A DNA stretch of 64,000 bases from Oxalobacteraceae bacterium (GCA_021151485.1 JAGKXB010000008.1:1-64000), one strand, 5' to 3'. Shown: positions 18,059-28,132, numbered from the stretch's first letter. The notes: generated by a model from the letters alone, not told the origin. A program made the numbers and translations.

Positions 18059-18603
18059 TGCTAATTAATACAGCCACAAAAGAAGCCATCGCACGCGCCG
18101 CTCAAGTACGCATGCTCATTTTTGATGTCGATGGCGTGATGACAGATGGCAGCTTGCATTTCACCCAGGATGGCGAATACATTAAAACGTTCAATGCCCT
18201 GGACGGACAAGGCATTAAATTATTGCAACAATTTGGCATTAGCACCGCCATCATCAGCGCACGCTCATCCGCCATGGTTGCACGCCGTGCACACGATTTA
18301 GGATTTGATCATGTCTATCAAGGCGTACATGATAAATACGCTGCGTTTGAACAATTATTACAATCGAGAACACTACAAGCCCAAGCCTGTGGCTTTGTCG
18401 GCGACGATATTATCGATTTACCAATTCTGACCCGCGTTGGCTTTGCTGCCAGCGTGCAAAATGGTCATATCGAGGTCAAACGCCGCGTTCATTACGTCTC
18501 ACAAGCACGTGGCGGACATGGTGCAATCCGGGAAATTAGTGATTTCATCCTAGCAGCGCAAGGTAATTATGAAGCGGCCCTGGCGCCTTATTTAAATGGG
18601 TGA
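18058..18603 (+). CDS. kdsC: 3-deoxy-D-manno-octulosonate 8-phosphate phosphatase
   Basis: This is a 181-residue HAD phosphatase of the KdsC type. The catalytic motif is MLIFDVDGVMTDG, with the later Thr/Ser (IISARSS) and FVGDDIIDLPIL acid motif. It removes phosphate from Kdo-8-phosphate. The ATG at 18058 overlaps the kdsD stop by one base. A TTG one codon earlier is a less likely start. The 3' end overlaps the lptC start by 8 bases. Confidence 0.95.
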   Translation: MLINTATKEAIARAAQVRMLIFDVDGVMTDGSLHFTQDGEYIKTFNALDGQGIKLLQQFGISTAIISARSSAMVARRAHDLGFDHVYQGVHDKYAAFEQLLQSRTLQAQACGFVGDDIIDLPILTRVGFAASVQNGHIEVKRRVHYVSQARGGHGAIREISDFILAAQGNYEAALAPYLNG

Positions 18604-19189
18604 CGCAAAATCAGCCAATTTTCTACGCCTTGGTATGCTTGTTGCAGCCAGTGGCGCCTTGGCGCTTGGCAGCTTTTGGCTCTTACAAACAATGCAGGAA
18701 AGAAACAATTCTGATGTGCATGGGAAAGCACACAGTAAGCCCGATTATTACGTAGAAAAATTCAATTTCATCCGTTTATCCAAAACTGGCGAAGTACGCT
18801 ACAACGTTTCCGGGGAAAAATTGATTCATTACCCAATTGATGACTCGTACGAAATTACTTCCCCCATCGTACAAGGATTAACACCCCATCAAGCTCCGAT
18901 GATTGTGTCAGCCAAACAAGCAAAAATCGAACAAGATCGCAAAAAAATCCACTTAATCGACAATGTGCAAATGCAACGCGCAGCTTATGGCAAGAACAAG
19001 AAATTTGATTTAAAGACGCAATATTTGCTAATACTACCCGAACAAGACATGATGCAAACTAATCAAAAGGTGGATGCCACACTAGGACAATCCGTGGTCA
19101 CAGCCGGCGGCATGTCTCTCAACAATAAGACGCATGAATTACATTTAACGAACGGTGTACGCAGCACATTGCCAGCTTCCAATCGCTGA
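18596..19189 (+). CDS. lptC: LPS export protein LptC
   Basis: The 197-residue protein has a single N-terminal membrane anchor (FLRLGMLVAASGALALGSFWLL) and a periplasmic beta-jellyroll domain of the LptC/OstA type (YYVEKFNFIRLSKTGEVRYNVSG). It receives LPS from LptB2FG and passes it to LptA. It overlaps kdsC by 8 bases, implying coupled translation. Confidence 0.93.
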   Translation: MGDAKSANFLRLGMLVAASGALALGSFWLLQTMQERNNSDVHGKAHSKPDYYVEKFNFIRLSKTGEVRYNVSGEKLIHYPIDDSYEITSPIVQGLTPHQAPMIVSAKQAKIEQDRKKIHLIDNVQMQRAAYGKNKKFDLKTQYLLILPEQDMMQTNQKVDATLGQSVVTAGGMSLNNKTHELHLTNGVRSTLPASNR

Positions 19190-19237
19190 TTTGAAGAAAA
19201 ATTTAAAGAAATTTAAGGAAATTTTTAGAGACCTTAT

Positions 19238-19819
19238 ATGAAACAAAGAACTTTCTTTTCTGTCTTTTTTCTATTTTTATCCATGGTTCTATCCGGCAAT
19301 GTCTATGCTGAACAAGCCGATGCCAATAAACCCATTAATATCGCTTCTGATCAATTGATGTATGACGATGTCAAAAAAGTCAAAACTATTTTGGGCAATG
19401 TGATCATCACACGTGGCACTTTGATCATGAAGGCAGAAAAAGTCGTATTAACCGAAGACGCGGCAGGCCATCAATTTGCCACGTTGTATGCAGCACCAGG
19501 CGGTTTGGCGACTTTTAGACAAAAACGCGATGGCAACGGTGATTTGTGGGTTGAAGGTGCGGCGGAACGCATCGAATATGATGGCAAAGTCGAACTAACA
19601 AAATTCTTTTCTAAAGCAAAACTCAAACGGTTGGAAGGACGCAAAACCACCGACGAAGTCGAGGGGGAATTCATTTCATACGACAGCCGTACCGAGTTTT
19701 TCACTGTCAACAATACCTCAAATGGCGCAAGTCGCCCCAATGCAGGTCGAGTAAAAGTCGTGATTCAACCGCGTACGACACCACCAGAATCAAGCAACGA
19801 CACCACTAAAGACAAATAG
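19238..19819 (+). CDS. lptA: LPS periplasmic bridge protein LptA
   Basis: The 193-residue protein has a signal peptide (FFSVFFLFLSMVLSGNVYA, likely cut after Ala) and an OstA/LptA domain (PINIASDQLMYDDVKKVKTILGNVIITRG). LptA forms the periplasmic bridge that carries LPS to LptDE. It lies 48 bases after lptC and 13 bases before lptB. Confidence 0.94.
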   Translation: MKQRTFFSVFFLFLSMVLSGNVYAEQADANKPINIASDQLMYDDVKKVKTILGNVIITRGTLIMKAEKVVLTEDAAGHQFATLYAAPGGLATFRQKRDGNGDLWVEGAAERIEYDGKVELTKFFSKAKLKRLEGRKTTDEVEGEFISYDSRTEFFTVNNTSNGASRPNAGRVKVVIQPRTTPPESSNDTTKDK

Positions 19820-19832
19820 AAAGACCCACAAT

Positions 19833-20576
19833 ATGAGCAGCAGTACCTTGACGGTGCATGGCTTACAAAAAAGCTATGGCAAGCGACAGGCAGTCAGCGA
19901 TGTGTCGTTACACGTGCAAAGTGGAGAGGTGGTCGGCTTACTCGGACCAAATGGAGCAGGCAAAACCACTTCGTTTTACATGATCGTTGGCTTAATACCA
20001 TCTGATTCCGGAAATATCGAAGTCGATGGTGTCGATATTTCCCGCCTACCAATTCATCGCCGCGCTGTCCTGGGTTTATCGTACTTACCACAAGAAGCAT
20101 CCGTCTTTCGCAAATTAACAGTCGCAGACAATATTCGTGCCGTACTTGAGTTACAACGTGAAAATGGCCGTCCCCTATCAAAAGCAAACATTGATGAGAA
20201 ACTGAATGCTTTGTTGTTCGAATTGCAAATCGAGAAGCTACGCGACAACAAAGCATTATCATTATCAGGCGGAGAACGCCGAAGAGTTGAAATTGCGCGC
20301 GCTCTAGCAAGCAATCCACGCTTTATCTTACTGGATGAACCTTTTGCCGGTGTTGATCCTATTGCTGTCATTGAAATCCAACGCATTGTGCGTTTTCTCA
20401 AAGAGCGTGGCATCGGCATATTGATTACCGACCATAATGTCAGAGAAACATTAGGTATTTGTGATCGCGCTTACATCATCAATCAAGGTGCAGTACTCGC
20501 CAGCGGCCACCCAGACGACATCATTGCCAATGAGTCCGTGCGTCGTGTGTATTTGGGTGAACACTTCCGAATGTAG
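19833..20576 (+). CDS. lptB: LPS export ABC ATPase LptB
   Basis: This is a 247-residue ABC ATPase with Walker A GPNGAGKTT, Q-loop region YLPQEASVFRKLT, signature LSGGERRRVEIARAL, Walker B FILLDEP and H-loop ITDHN. It powers LPS extraction with LptFG. In most Burkholderiales rpoN follows directly. Here a terminator-like hairpin and then hpf follow, so rpoN is absent from its usual place. Confidence 0.96.
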   Translation: MSSSTLTVHGLQKSYGKRQAVSDVSLHVQSGEVVGLLGPNGAGKTTSFYMIVGLIPSDSGNIEVDGVDISRLPIHRRAVLGLSYLPQEASVFRKLTVADNIRAVLELQRENGRPLSKANIDEKLNALLFELQIEKLRDNKALSLSGGERRRVEIARALASNPRFILLDEPFAGVDPIAVIEIQRIVRFLKERGIGILITDHNVRETLGICDRAYIINQGAVLASGHPDDIIANESVRRVYLGEHFRM

Positions 20577-20608
20577 GGGACTAAGTTGTCAATTTAGCCC
20601 CTTGTTTT
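20576..20608 (+). terminator. Intrinsic terminator after lptB
   Basis: GGGG(A)CTAA pairs with TTAGCCCC around a short loop and is followed by TTGTTTT. It starts at the last base of the lptB stop codon and probably ends the kds-lpt operon. Confidence 0.6.
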
Positions 20609-20706
20609 ACAAAAAATTGCTGGTACACTGGGATCGCATTGGGGTACCATTTTTAGCAACAAGCGTTTAGCAACAAATAACATTATTACTATTATTAGGA
20701 GTGTGT

Positions 20707-21066
20707 ATGAACCTCACCATCAGCGGTCATCATCTTGATGTAACCCCAGCCATCCGTGAATATGTACAAAACAAATTGGAACGCGTCAAAAGACATTTTG
20801 ATCAAGTCATTGATGTCGGTGTCATTCTGAGTGTGGACAACTTACGTGAAAAAGAGAAACGCCATAAAGCTGAAATCAACCTGAACCTCAGCGGTAAAGC
20901 ATTGTATGCAGAAAGCACATCGGAAAATTTATATGCGGCTATCGATGCACTGATGGACAAACTTGATCGTCAAGTGATGAAACACAAAACAAAACTGCAA
21001 GATCATAACCACGAAGCGATTAAACACATGGCTGATTCAAGCGTTTCTGCTAATGAGTTGGATTAA
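20707..21066 (+). CDS. hpf: Ribosome hibernation promoting factor (long-arm-less HPF/YfiA)
   Basis: This is a 119-residue sigma-54 modulation/S30EA ribosomal protein family member ([32 protein letters not shown]). It dimerises or silences ribosomes in stationary phase. The start at 20707 is chosen for the AGGAGTG Shine-Dalgarno. A GTG two codons earlier is inside that site. The usual upstream rpoN and downstream ptsN-hprK are missing, and the gene stands alone between two terminators. Confidence 0.92.
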   Translation: MNLTISGHHLDVTPAIREYVQNKLERVKRHFDQVIDVGVILSVDNLREKEKRHKAEINLNLSGKALYAESTSENLYAAIDALMDKLDRQVMKHKTKLQDHNHEAIKHMADSSVSANELD

Positions 21067-21091
21067 CCATTAATTAATAATTACTACACGT

Positions 21092-21126
21092 AAAAAGGGG
21101 CAGATTTTAAATTTGCCCCTTTTTAT
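21092..21126. terminator. Bidirectional intrinsic terminator between hpf and dgt
   Basis: AAAAAGGGGCA (21092-21102) and TGCCCCTTTTT (21114-21124) form a perfect stem with an 11-base AT-rich loop and flanking A and T runs. It can serve the convergent hpf and dgt transcripts. Confidence 0.85.
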
Positions 21127-21149
21127 TTTTCTTTTTTCCTTTTTGCCAT

Positions 21150-22310
21150 TCAAATCTCATCCACAGCAAACAAACGACGATGCTCGCGCATTGCGTAACG
21201 ATCTGTCATCCCGGCAATATAATCTGCAATTTTACGTGCTTGTGTCACCTTAGCTGCTTCACCTTCTTTCACTATTTGATGAGTTTGATAATCAGGCGGT
21301 AGCAAACTAGGTTCTGCCATAAAAATCTCAAACAATTCCACAATCACACGTCGCGCCTTGCTAGTCATACGATTGACTTGATAATGCAAGTAGAGATTTT
21401 CACGGAGAAAACGTTTCAGCAATAACATTTCTGCATGCATACCTTCTGACAAACCTATTAGCGCCGTGCTATTGCGCACCTCATTCAGGTTCCTCACCTT
21501 TGACTGCGCAATGCGTGCCTCTGAAGTTGCAATCATGTCTAAAATAAATGCATCCATCATCCTACGTAATGTTTCATAGATAACACGACGGCCACTTAAA
21601 CCCGGGAATGTCTGTTCTACCAAATGATGATGATGCGCATAAAAATCGACTTCTTTCAATTGTTCAAGTCTCAACAAACCAGAACGCAAACCATCATCAA
21701 TATCGTGGCTGTTATAAGCAATTTCATCGGCAAGATTAGCCAATTGCGCTTCTAACGAAGCTTGTTTTTTATCGATAAAACGCTGACCTATCGCACCTAA
21801 CTTTTTCGCATTAGTCAGGGAACAATGCTTCAAAATGCCTTCTCGTGTTTCAAACATGAGGTTCAAGCCATCAAACGCGCCGTAACGTTCTTCTAAGGTA
21901 TCGACTATGCGCAGACTTTGCATATTATGCTCAAAGCCGCCGTAATCTTTCATGCAAACGTTCAAGGCATCCTGACCAGCGTGACCAAATGGTGTATGGC
22001 CAAGATCGTGCGCTAAAGAAATCGCTTCGACCAAATCCTCATTCAAGCGCAAATTACGGGCAATTGAACGAGCGATTTGCGCGACTTCCAGACTATGCGT
22101 CAAACGCGTGCGGAATAAATCACCCTCATGGTTTACAAAAACCTGGGTTTTGTATTCCAGACGACGAAAACCAGTTGAATGAATGATCCGGTCACGATCG
22201 CGTTGAAATTCTGTACGCGAAACAGATACTGGTTCCGTATAACAACGCCCGGCTGAAGTGGCCGAATGAACCGCATAAGGGGCAAGATGAGCTTCTACAT
22301 ATTCGGCCAT
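21150..22310 (-). CDS. dgt: Deoxyguanosinetriphosphate triphosphohydrolase-like protein
   Basis: This 386-residue HD-superfamily hydrolase has metal-binding motifs [19 protein letters not shown] and [16 protein letters not shown], and later [16 protein letters not shown]. Family members remove triphosphate from dGTP or other dNTPs. The gene follows the aroKB fusion with a 12-base gap, the conserved Burkholderiales arrangement aroK-aroB-dgt. Confidence 0.9.
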   Translation of the reverse strand: MAEYVEAHLAPYAVHSATSAGRCYTEPVSVSRTEFQRDRDRIIHSTGFRRLEYKTQVFVNHEGDLFRTRLTHSLEVAQIARSIARNLRLNEDLVEAISLAHDLGHTPFGHAGQDALNVCMKDYGGFEHNMQSLRIVDTLEERYGAFDGLNLMFETREGILKHCSLTNAKKLGAIGQRFIDKKQASLEAQLANLADEIAYNSHDIDDGLRSGLLRLEQLKEVDFYAHHHHLVEQTFPGLSGRRVIYETLRRMMDAFILDMIATSEARIAQSKVRNLNEVRNSTALIGLSEGMHAEMLLLKRFLRENLYLHYQVNRMTSKARRVIVELFEIFMAEPSLLPPDYQTHQIVKEGEAAKVTQARKIADYIAGMTDRYAMREHRRLFAVDEI

Positions 22311-22322
22311 ATTTACAACCTA

Positions 22323-24032
22323 TTAACGCTCTTGAACACACGCTGCTAGTGTTTCGATCAATACATCTGTCGGTACCGTTGTAATCTCACACACACCGAT
22401 ATCTTTCAGCAAAATAAATTTGATTTTTCCATCTTTATTCTTTTTATCCACCGCCATCAATTCCAACCAGCGCTCAGTTCCTAAATCCGGTGCGACGGTG
22501 GGCAAACCAGCAGCCTGTACCAAAGCAATGATGCGTGCTTTAGCCTCTTCAGAAAGCCAACCTATTCTGCAAGACAAATCCGCTGCCATCACCATGCCAC
22601 AGCCTACTGCTTCGCCATGCAACCACATGCCGTATCCCAATCCTGCTTCAATTGCATGACCAAAAGTGTGTCCAAAATTGAGAATTGCACGCAGACCGCT
22701 TTCACGCTCATCCTGACGCACGACATCTGCCTTAATTTCGCAAGAGCGTGAGATGGCATACATTAACGCCTGCGCATCCTGCGTCAATAAACTGCTCATA
22801 TTGGACGCGATCCAATCAAAAAACGGGCGATCAATGATGGCACCATATTTAATGATTTCAGCCAAACCCGCTGGTAATTCACGCTCAGGCAAAGTTTGCA
22901 AAGTGGTGATATCTGCAATCACAGCTTGCGGTTGATAAAAAGCACCAATCATGTTTTTACCCAGTGGGTGATTAATCCCAGTCTTCCCCCCCACAGAAGA
23001 ATCCACCTGCGCCAGTAAAGTGGTGGGAATTTGGATAAACGGCACGCCGCGCATATAACTGGCCGCGGCAAATCCTGTCATATCGCCAATAACGCCTCCA
23101 CCTAAAGCAATCAAGGTGGTGTGGCGATCGCATTTTTCGGTCAACAAGGTATCAAAAATACGCATGAGATTGGCCCAATTTTTTTCTTCTTCACCATCTG
23201 GCAAAATTACCTCAATCACTTGCTTACCAGCTTTGTGCAGCGTTTGTTTGAGACTTTCAAGATAAAGCGGTGCCACAACAGTATTCGTCACCACTACAAC
23301 ACGCTGACCACTCATGTGGCGCGTCATTATTTTCACCTCTGAAAGTAAAGAGGCACCAATCGTAATTGGGTAATTTCTGTCTCCCAAATCAACCTGCAAA
23401 TGAATCGGATCAACAAGATGACTAGAAGTAGTGGAAGTAGTGGAAGTAATAGAAGTGGCAGATGTAGACATAGGAGATTCGTTTAATTTCTTTGATTCGT
23501 TTGTATTGTGTTGATACGACAATTGATCAAGCTGCATCAAAATGGTCTGAATCATAGTTTGTATATTGGCACGCCCAACATGAATCGTTATATCAGCAAC
23601 TTCACGATAATAAGGCTCACGCTGATGCATGAGGTCTTCAATCCGCTTACGAGGATCGGCAGTTTGTAATAATGGACGGTTCTTATCGCGCCTGGTACGC
23701 GCCAAAATACTATGGACACTGGCTTGCAAAAAAATCACCGTACCACGCTCTTTCAAATACGCGCGGCTTTGTGGATTCAAAATCGAACCACCACCCGTTG
23801 CCAATACAATCCCACGCTGTGCCGTCAACTCCGCAATCATTTCCGCTTCACGACGGCGAAAACTCTGCTCGCCTTCAACTTCAAAGATGCATGAAATAGA
23901 AGCACCCGTGCGCGCCTCTATTTCATGATCTGAATCAATAAAACGCAACCCTAATTTTTTTGCCAGAATACGGCCAATTGTAGTCTTGCCAACTCCCATG
24001 AGTCCGACAAGAAAGATGTTTTCTGTTGTCAA
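22323..24032 (-). CDS. aroKB: Bifunctional shikimate kinase / 3-dehydroquinate synthase (AroK-AroB fusion)
   Basis: A single 569-residue frame joins two shikimate-pathway enzymes. Residues 1-172 are shikimate kinase (Walker [10 protein letters not shown] at 10-18, [19 protein letters not shown]). A Ser/Thr/Asn-rich linker covers about 173-205. Residues ~208-569 are dehydroquinate synthase ([53 protein letters not shown]). The ancestral aroB start may be Met188 in the linker, but no Shine-Dalgarno precedes it, so I favour a true fusion. The enzymes act at non-adjacent steps (2 and 5). In relatives the genes are separate and adjacent. Confidence 0.9.
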   Translation of the reverse strand: MTTENIFLVGLMGVGKTTIGRILAKKLGLRFIDSDHEIEARTGASISCIFEVEGEQSFRRREAEMIAELTAQRGIVLATGGGSILNPQSRAYLKERGTVIFLQASVHSILARTRRDKNRPLLQTADPRKRIEDLMHQREPYYREVADITIHVGRANIQTMIQTILMQLDQLSYQHNTNESKKLNESPMSTSATSITSTTSTTSSHLVDPIHLQVDLGDRNYPITIGASLLSEVKIMTRHMSGQRVVVVTNTVVAPLYLESLKQTLHKAGKQVIEVILPDGEEEKNWANLMRIFDTLLTEKCDRHTTLIALGGGVIGDMTGFAAASYMRGVPFIQIPTTLLAQVDSSVGGKTGINHPLGKNMIGAFYQPQAVIADITTLQTLPERELPAGLAEIIKYGAIIDRPFFDWIASNMSSLLTQDAQALMYAISRSCEIKADVVRQDERESGLRAILNFGHTFGHAIEAGLGYGMWLHGEAVGCGMVMAADLSCRIGWLSEEAKARIIALVQAAGLPTVAPDLGTERWLELMAVDKKNKDGKIKFILLKDIGVCEITTVPTDVLIETLAACVQER

Positions 24033-24123
24033 TTTGATGTAGAAGAAAAAACGAAGTAACCAGCATTATAAACAAGGGCACTCGTTCCCATGAGAACGAT
24101 AGTAATACTGAGAAACTTAAAAT

Positions 24124-24220
24124 CGTCGTCCCCGAGTACTTTAGTCGGGGATCCAGTGGCTTTAGCTGCAAACAACAAAAGACGCTGGATTCCCGTCTAA
24201 ACCTGCGGGAACGACGGGGG
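24124..24220. repeat. Dispersed GC-rich repeat, second family (copy 1)
   Basis: This sequence shares its right part with 43756-43826 in inverted orientation (CGTCGTTCCCGC-GGTTTAG-CGGGAA-CCAGCGTCTT on the other strand). It also contains an internal stem CCCCGA/TCGGGG. It fills the gap between aroKB and pilQ, and its hairpins may end pilQ transcription. A short hairpin of the 5735-5760 type lies just left of it (about 24078-24096). Confidence 0.75.
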
Positions 24221-24244
24221 TTAATGGGCAATTTCTGTTAAATG

Positions 24245-26485
24245 TCATTGAGGTGATGAAATTTTATCGATGACAATTTTGGGCGTAATAAACACCAATA
24301 ACTCCGTTTTATCGTTGGTACGGGAAGTCGTTTTAAAGGCATGACCAACCACAGGAAGATCGCCTAAAACAGGAATTCTAGTCACCGACTCTGCCTCTTG
24401 CTGAGTAAAAATTCCGCCTAACACCACTGTTCCACCATTTTCAACCTGCACATTCGTTTTGACGTGCTTGGTATTAATCGCAAATCCACCTGGCGCGGGC
24501 GTGCCACGGCTGTCTTTATTCACATCCACCACCAAAATAATGTTGCCATCGGGGGTAATCTGCGGCGTCACTTCCAAGCGCAAATTGGCTTTTTTAAAGC
24601 TGACCGCGGTTGCGCCACTGCTCGTTGACTGTTGGAATGGAATTTCTTCCCCTTGCTCAATCAAGGCCTGCTGTTGATCGGCTGTGACTACTCGCGGGCT
24701 AGAAATAATTTTTCCTTTTCCATCCGCTTCCAAAGCTGACAATTCTAAATTCAAGAAACGATTTGCTGCTGCCGAAAACAGGCTCACCGCAAACGTACCC
24801 GCACTCATGCCATTGATTCCCGTAGCGGGCAAATTTACAAATTGAGAATTAGTAAAACCATCGCCTTTAATTTGCCCAGTTTGCTCACCAACGCCCAGAT
24901 AAGTCCCCGTCACAGCAACACGACCATTACCAGAGGTTTGCGCACTAGCATCACTAGCACGAATAGTTCGGTAATCCACAAATCCCAGTTTTGCACCAAG
25001 ATTTTTGCTGAATGAATCGCTGGCCTCCACAATGCGTGCCTCAATTACCACTTGCCGCGTCGGCACATCCGTCATGTGAATCAACCTGCGCACTTCATCC
25101 AATTTTGAGGGAATATCCGTCACAAATAATTTATTGGTACGTGGCTCAGTTGCGGCGCTGCCGCGTTTTGAAAGAATACGATTGTTCCCTGCCGTCCCTG
25201 TCCCAACGACACCATCCAAACCGAATACCATTTTGAACGCATCGGCTTTTTGATAATTCAACTGAAAGACTTCAGTCTTTAATGGCTCAAGCTCGGCAAT
25301 TTGCGCTTTTTGCTCCAACTCCAATTTCTCTTTGGTCAGCAATTCATCTTTGGGCGCAACCCACAAGACTGAACCATTTTTACGCACATCCAACCCCTTG
25401 GTTTGCAACACAATATCTAATGCTTGATCCCAAGGCACGTCTTTTAAACGCAGGGTGAGGTTGCCATTTACTGCATCGCTAGTGATGATATTCAAACCCG
25501 TAAAGTCAGCAATAACCTGTAACACGGCCCTCACTTCAATATTTTGAAAATTCAACGATAGCTTTTCACCACGATAATTCTTGGTACTGAGAGATAGTCG
25601 ATGGGTATCTTCTTTGATCGGTTTGACTTCAATCACTAATTGCGTGTCATTTTGATACGCGCTGTGTTCCCATGATCCCTTAGGCTCAATCACCATCCGC
25701 ACATTATCACCTTGCGATGTAGTTGTGATGGTGGAAACTGGCGTAGCAAAATCAACCACATTCTGGCGGCGACGCAATACTTCAGGCAGGCTTGCTTTTG
25801 AAAAATCTACGACTATCGTTTGGCCTTGCTGGCGCACATCGACACCAATTTGATTATCTGGTAAATCGACAATAATGCGACCTTCCCCATTGGCGCCACG
25901 ACGAAAATCGATATAGCGCAACGCCTGCTTGCTATCATCATTGTTGTTCTTACTATTGTTATGACGATTCATCGCAGTATTTGCCGTAGCTGCAGCAAGC
26001 AAATTGCTTGCAGTCGTGACGCTGCTCACTTTGACATTACTGCTTGACCCAACTGCAGCACCAGCGCCATTCATCGTAATGATGACAGCATTGCCCTCAA
26101 TCGCAGTCGTATAATTGAGTGCCCGTTTCAGATTAAACACCAAACGAGAACGATCATCCCCCTGCACCACATTCACGTTTTGCACATCCCCCACATCTAT
26201 CGTTTGACTGGTTTTTCCTATTCCATTCACAGTTGCCGGAAAATCCAGAGAAATACGTGCCGGATTACTGATAACAAATCCTAATGGTGGCTTGGGAATG
26301 GGATTTTTAAGCACGACTTTAGCAACCACATTCAAACCTTGTTGATAGGTACTGATAGATTGAATGACGTTTACGTTTGTCGGTGGCTTTTCTTGGGCAA
26401 AAACCAGATTACTCATCAGCAACACACAAAAAAACAAGCCAAATAACATTGCTTGGCATGTGTGCTGCTTTCTAAAAGCTTTCAT
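24245..26485 (-). CDS. pilQ: Type IV pilus secretin PilQ
   Basis: This is the 746-residue outer-membrane secretin of the type IVa pilus. It has a signal peptide (CQAMLFGLFFCVLLMSNLVFA) and two AMIN domains (about 45-140 and 190-295). An STN/N0 domain follows (LSLNFQNIEVRAVLQVIADFTGLN), then the secretin core ending in VLGGIFTQQE, PVLGDLPVVGHAF and ELLVFITPKIV. AGGAGAAGT is a good Shine-Dalgarno. The start overlaps the pilO-pilP fusion stop by 4 bases. It would also support DNA uptake together with comM elsewhere in the window. Confidence 0.95.
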   Translation of the reverse strand: MKAFRKQHTCQAMLFGLFFCVLLMSNLVFAQEKPPTNVNVIQSISTYQQGLNVVAKVVLKNPIPKPPLGFVISNPARISLDFPATVNGIGKTSQTIDVGDVQNVNVVQGDDRSRLVFNLKRALNYTTAIEGNAVIITMNGAGAAVGSSSNVKVSSVTTASNLLAAATANTAMNRHNNSKNNNDDSKQALRYIDFRRGANGEGRIIVDLPDNQIGVDVRQQGQTIVVDFSKASLPEVLRRRQNVVDFATPVSTITTTSQGDNVRMVIEPKGSWEHSAYQNDTQLVIEVKPIKEDTHRLSLSTKNYRGEKLSLNFQNIEVRAVLQVIADFTGLNIITSDAVNGNLTLRLKDVPWDQALDIVLQTKGLDVRKNGSVLWVAPKDELLTKEKLELEQKAQIAELEPLKTEVFQLNYQKADAFKMVFGLDGVVGTGTAGNNRILSKRGSAATEPRTNKLFVTDIPSKLDEVRRLIHMTDVPTRQVVIEARIVEASDSFSKNLGAKLGFVDYRTIRASDASAQTSGNGRVAVTGTYLGVGEQTGQIKGDGFTNSQFVNLPATGINGMSAGTFAVSLFSAAANRFLNLELSALEADGKGKIISSPRVVTADQQQALIEQGEEIPFQQSTSSGATAVSFKKANLRLEVTPQITPDGNIILVVDVNKDSRGTPAPGGFAINTKHVKTNVQVENGGTVVLGGIFTQQEAESVTRIPVLGDLPVVGHAFKTTSRTNDKTELLVFITPKIVIDKISSPQ

Positions 26486-27558
26486 TGGGACTTCTCCTGC
26501 AATTCTAATTTAGCTTTACGCTCAATCAAGGTTCCTGCTGCATTTGCTATCACTTCTTTTATTGCCATCTCGTGCTCGCCAATACGCGTAATTACGCCTC
26601 GATTTTTTCCCACAACATCGCCAACTTTCACTTGAAACAAAGATTTATCGGCTTGCAATAACGCATAATGCACACCCGATTTTTGTATGACCCCTACCAG
26701 TTTGATCTCATCCAACGAATAAGATTCCACATTCTCTTTGGGAGATGGCATATGTTGGGAAGGTTGGGAATTTACCTGAAGATTGCCCGATCTGGGTTGC
26801 CCTTTAGCAAAGCTTGTAGAAAATTTTGCAGGATTATAAGGATCAAGTTGAGTTTTGCCACCGTAAGCAAATGGAATAAAGTTTTTGGGTTCTACCAATG
26901 TCGGGACAAACACAATTCGCTGCTTCTTCACATCGTCTACTTTACGCTGCGCCATGAGCTCATCCGTGTCCAAATAACGAAACGTTTTCATCACTGCATC
27001 CAGTACCAACAAACCATCCTTGCCCACACTCAGCTGCATATTATTGAATGTGACAATGCGCGACAAATTGGCAATATCGCTCGCAAACCCGCCCATATCG
27101 TGATAAGTCCCAACAACTTTGATATCAATGGGCAGTTCTGCGTAATAATCTTTGATACTTACCTGCCTAGGCTTGAAAAGCTCGAATTGCAATCCACGCC
27201 CCACGCCAGCTTGATTAATATCAGACAACAACGCCCCCATCTCTGCCTTACCTGACAATTGGTTTTCCAAAACCGCCACATACAAACCAGCTTGCGTTTT
27301 TTGCTTGTGCAACCCGTCTAAATTCATGTTGGTGACTTGCTGGAGTTTAGTTTTATAGGCATCCTTTAATTCGATTTCTTTCCGTGCTTCAATATTTTGT
27401 GCCTGCCAATCACTCTTAGCATAAAAAAATCCACTACATAGCATCACCACCAAGCATGCCCCCAATCCACACAACAAACGTGGCACGATCGGCCATGCGC
27501 TGGGATGCAAGATGCGTAAATCCTGGAATTGCTCATTAAGCATTGTTTTCATGCTCAT
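26482..27558 (-). CDS. PilO-PilP fusion, type IV pilus alignment protein
   Basis: One frame (358 residues from the chosen ATG) carries both PilO and PilP. The N-terminal part has a cytoplasmic tail, a membrane helix (RLLCGLGACLVVMLCSGFFYA) and the PilO coiled coil and ferredoxin-like domain (ELPIDIKVVGTYHDMGGFASDIANLSRIVT). From about residue 210 a PilP module follows (FIPFAYGGKTQLDPYNP linker, then the beta domain LDEIKLVGVIQKSGVHYALLQ ... VGDVVGKNRGVITRI). PilP is normally a separate lipoprotein. Here its signal peptide and lipobox Cys are gone, so it would be tethered through PilO. Start alternatives are 27552 and 27543. The gene overlaps pilN and pilQ. Confidence 0.88.
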   Translation of the reverse strand: MSMKTMLNEQFQDLRILHPSAWPIVPRLLCGLGACLVVMLCSGFFYAKSDWQAQNIEARKEIELKDAYKTKLQQVTNMNLDGLHKQKTQAGLYVAVLENQLSGKAEMGALLSDINQAGVGRGLQFELFKPRQVSIKDYYAELPIDIKVVGTYHDMGGFASDIANLSRIVTFNNMQLSVGKDGLLVLDAVMKTFRYLDTDELMAQRKVDDVKKQRIVFVPTLVEPKNFIPFAYGGKTQLDPYNPAKFSTSFAKGQPRSGNLQVNSQPSQHMPSPKENVESYSLDEIKLVGVIQKSGVHYALLQADKSLFQVKVGDVVGKNRGVITRIGEHEMAIKEVIANAAGTLIERKAKLELQEKSQ

Positions 27559-28132
27559 GTTTTTTCTCATTATTTCCAACACGCTTGATTCCCACATTCA
27601 CAGTGAAATCAAATACCTTCTGCAAATCCTTTCCCTGCCCCAGCGTGGTAGTGCGTATTTCGACTAAATCTGGATGCGCTAACCACACGGCGTTGTGGCT
27701 CAAATTGTGTAACAACTCAGAAACCCGTTCATTCGATTGCGCATAACCGTGCAACGTGACACGCTGACCATCTTGTTTAAAGGCGTGCAGATAAATCCCT
27801 TCGGGCACTTGCTTCAGCAATTCATCCATTAAATACACCGCCTCATTACGCTCTTCCTGCAAATTTTCTACCGCTTGTTGACGCGTTTTTAACGTCGCAA
27901 TATCTTGTTGCAGCATCAAAACTTGCTTGATTTTTTCGTCAAGTTTGGCATTCTCTGCCGCAATCAAATCATTCTTCTTTTTTTGGGTAGCGATTTGATT
28001 ACCCAACATCGCCACCACAATCCACATTAACAAAGCGCCGGTGAATCCTGACAAAATCAAAAACCGATAAAAAGCTTTTTTCCTTTGTACGACTCTGTCC
28101 GCCCGGTGTGGTAGCAAATTGATTTTGATCAT
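27536..28132 (-). CDS. pilN: Type IV pilus inner-membrane protein PilN
   Basis: The 198-residue protein starts with the family hallmark MIKINLLPHR, which binds PilM. One membrane helix follows (FLILSGFTGALLMWIVVAML), then a coiled coil and a periplasmic ferredoxin-like domain. The start at 28132 overlaps the pilM stop by one base (TGATG). It works with PilM and the PilO-PilP fusion to form the alignment complex. Confidence 0.94.
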   Translation of the reverse strand: MIKINLLPHRADRVVQRKKAFYRFLILSGFTGALLMWIVVAMLGNQIATQKKKNDLIAAENAKLDEKIKQVLMLQQDIATLKTRQQAVENLQEERNEAVYLMDELLKQVPEGIYLHAFKQDGQRVTLHGYAQSNERVSELLHNLSHNAVWLAHPDLVEIRTTTLGQGKDLQKVFDFTVNVGIKRVGNNEKKHEHENNA

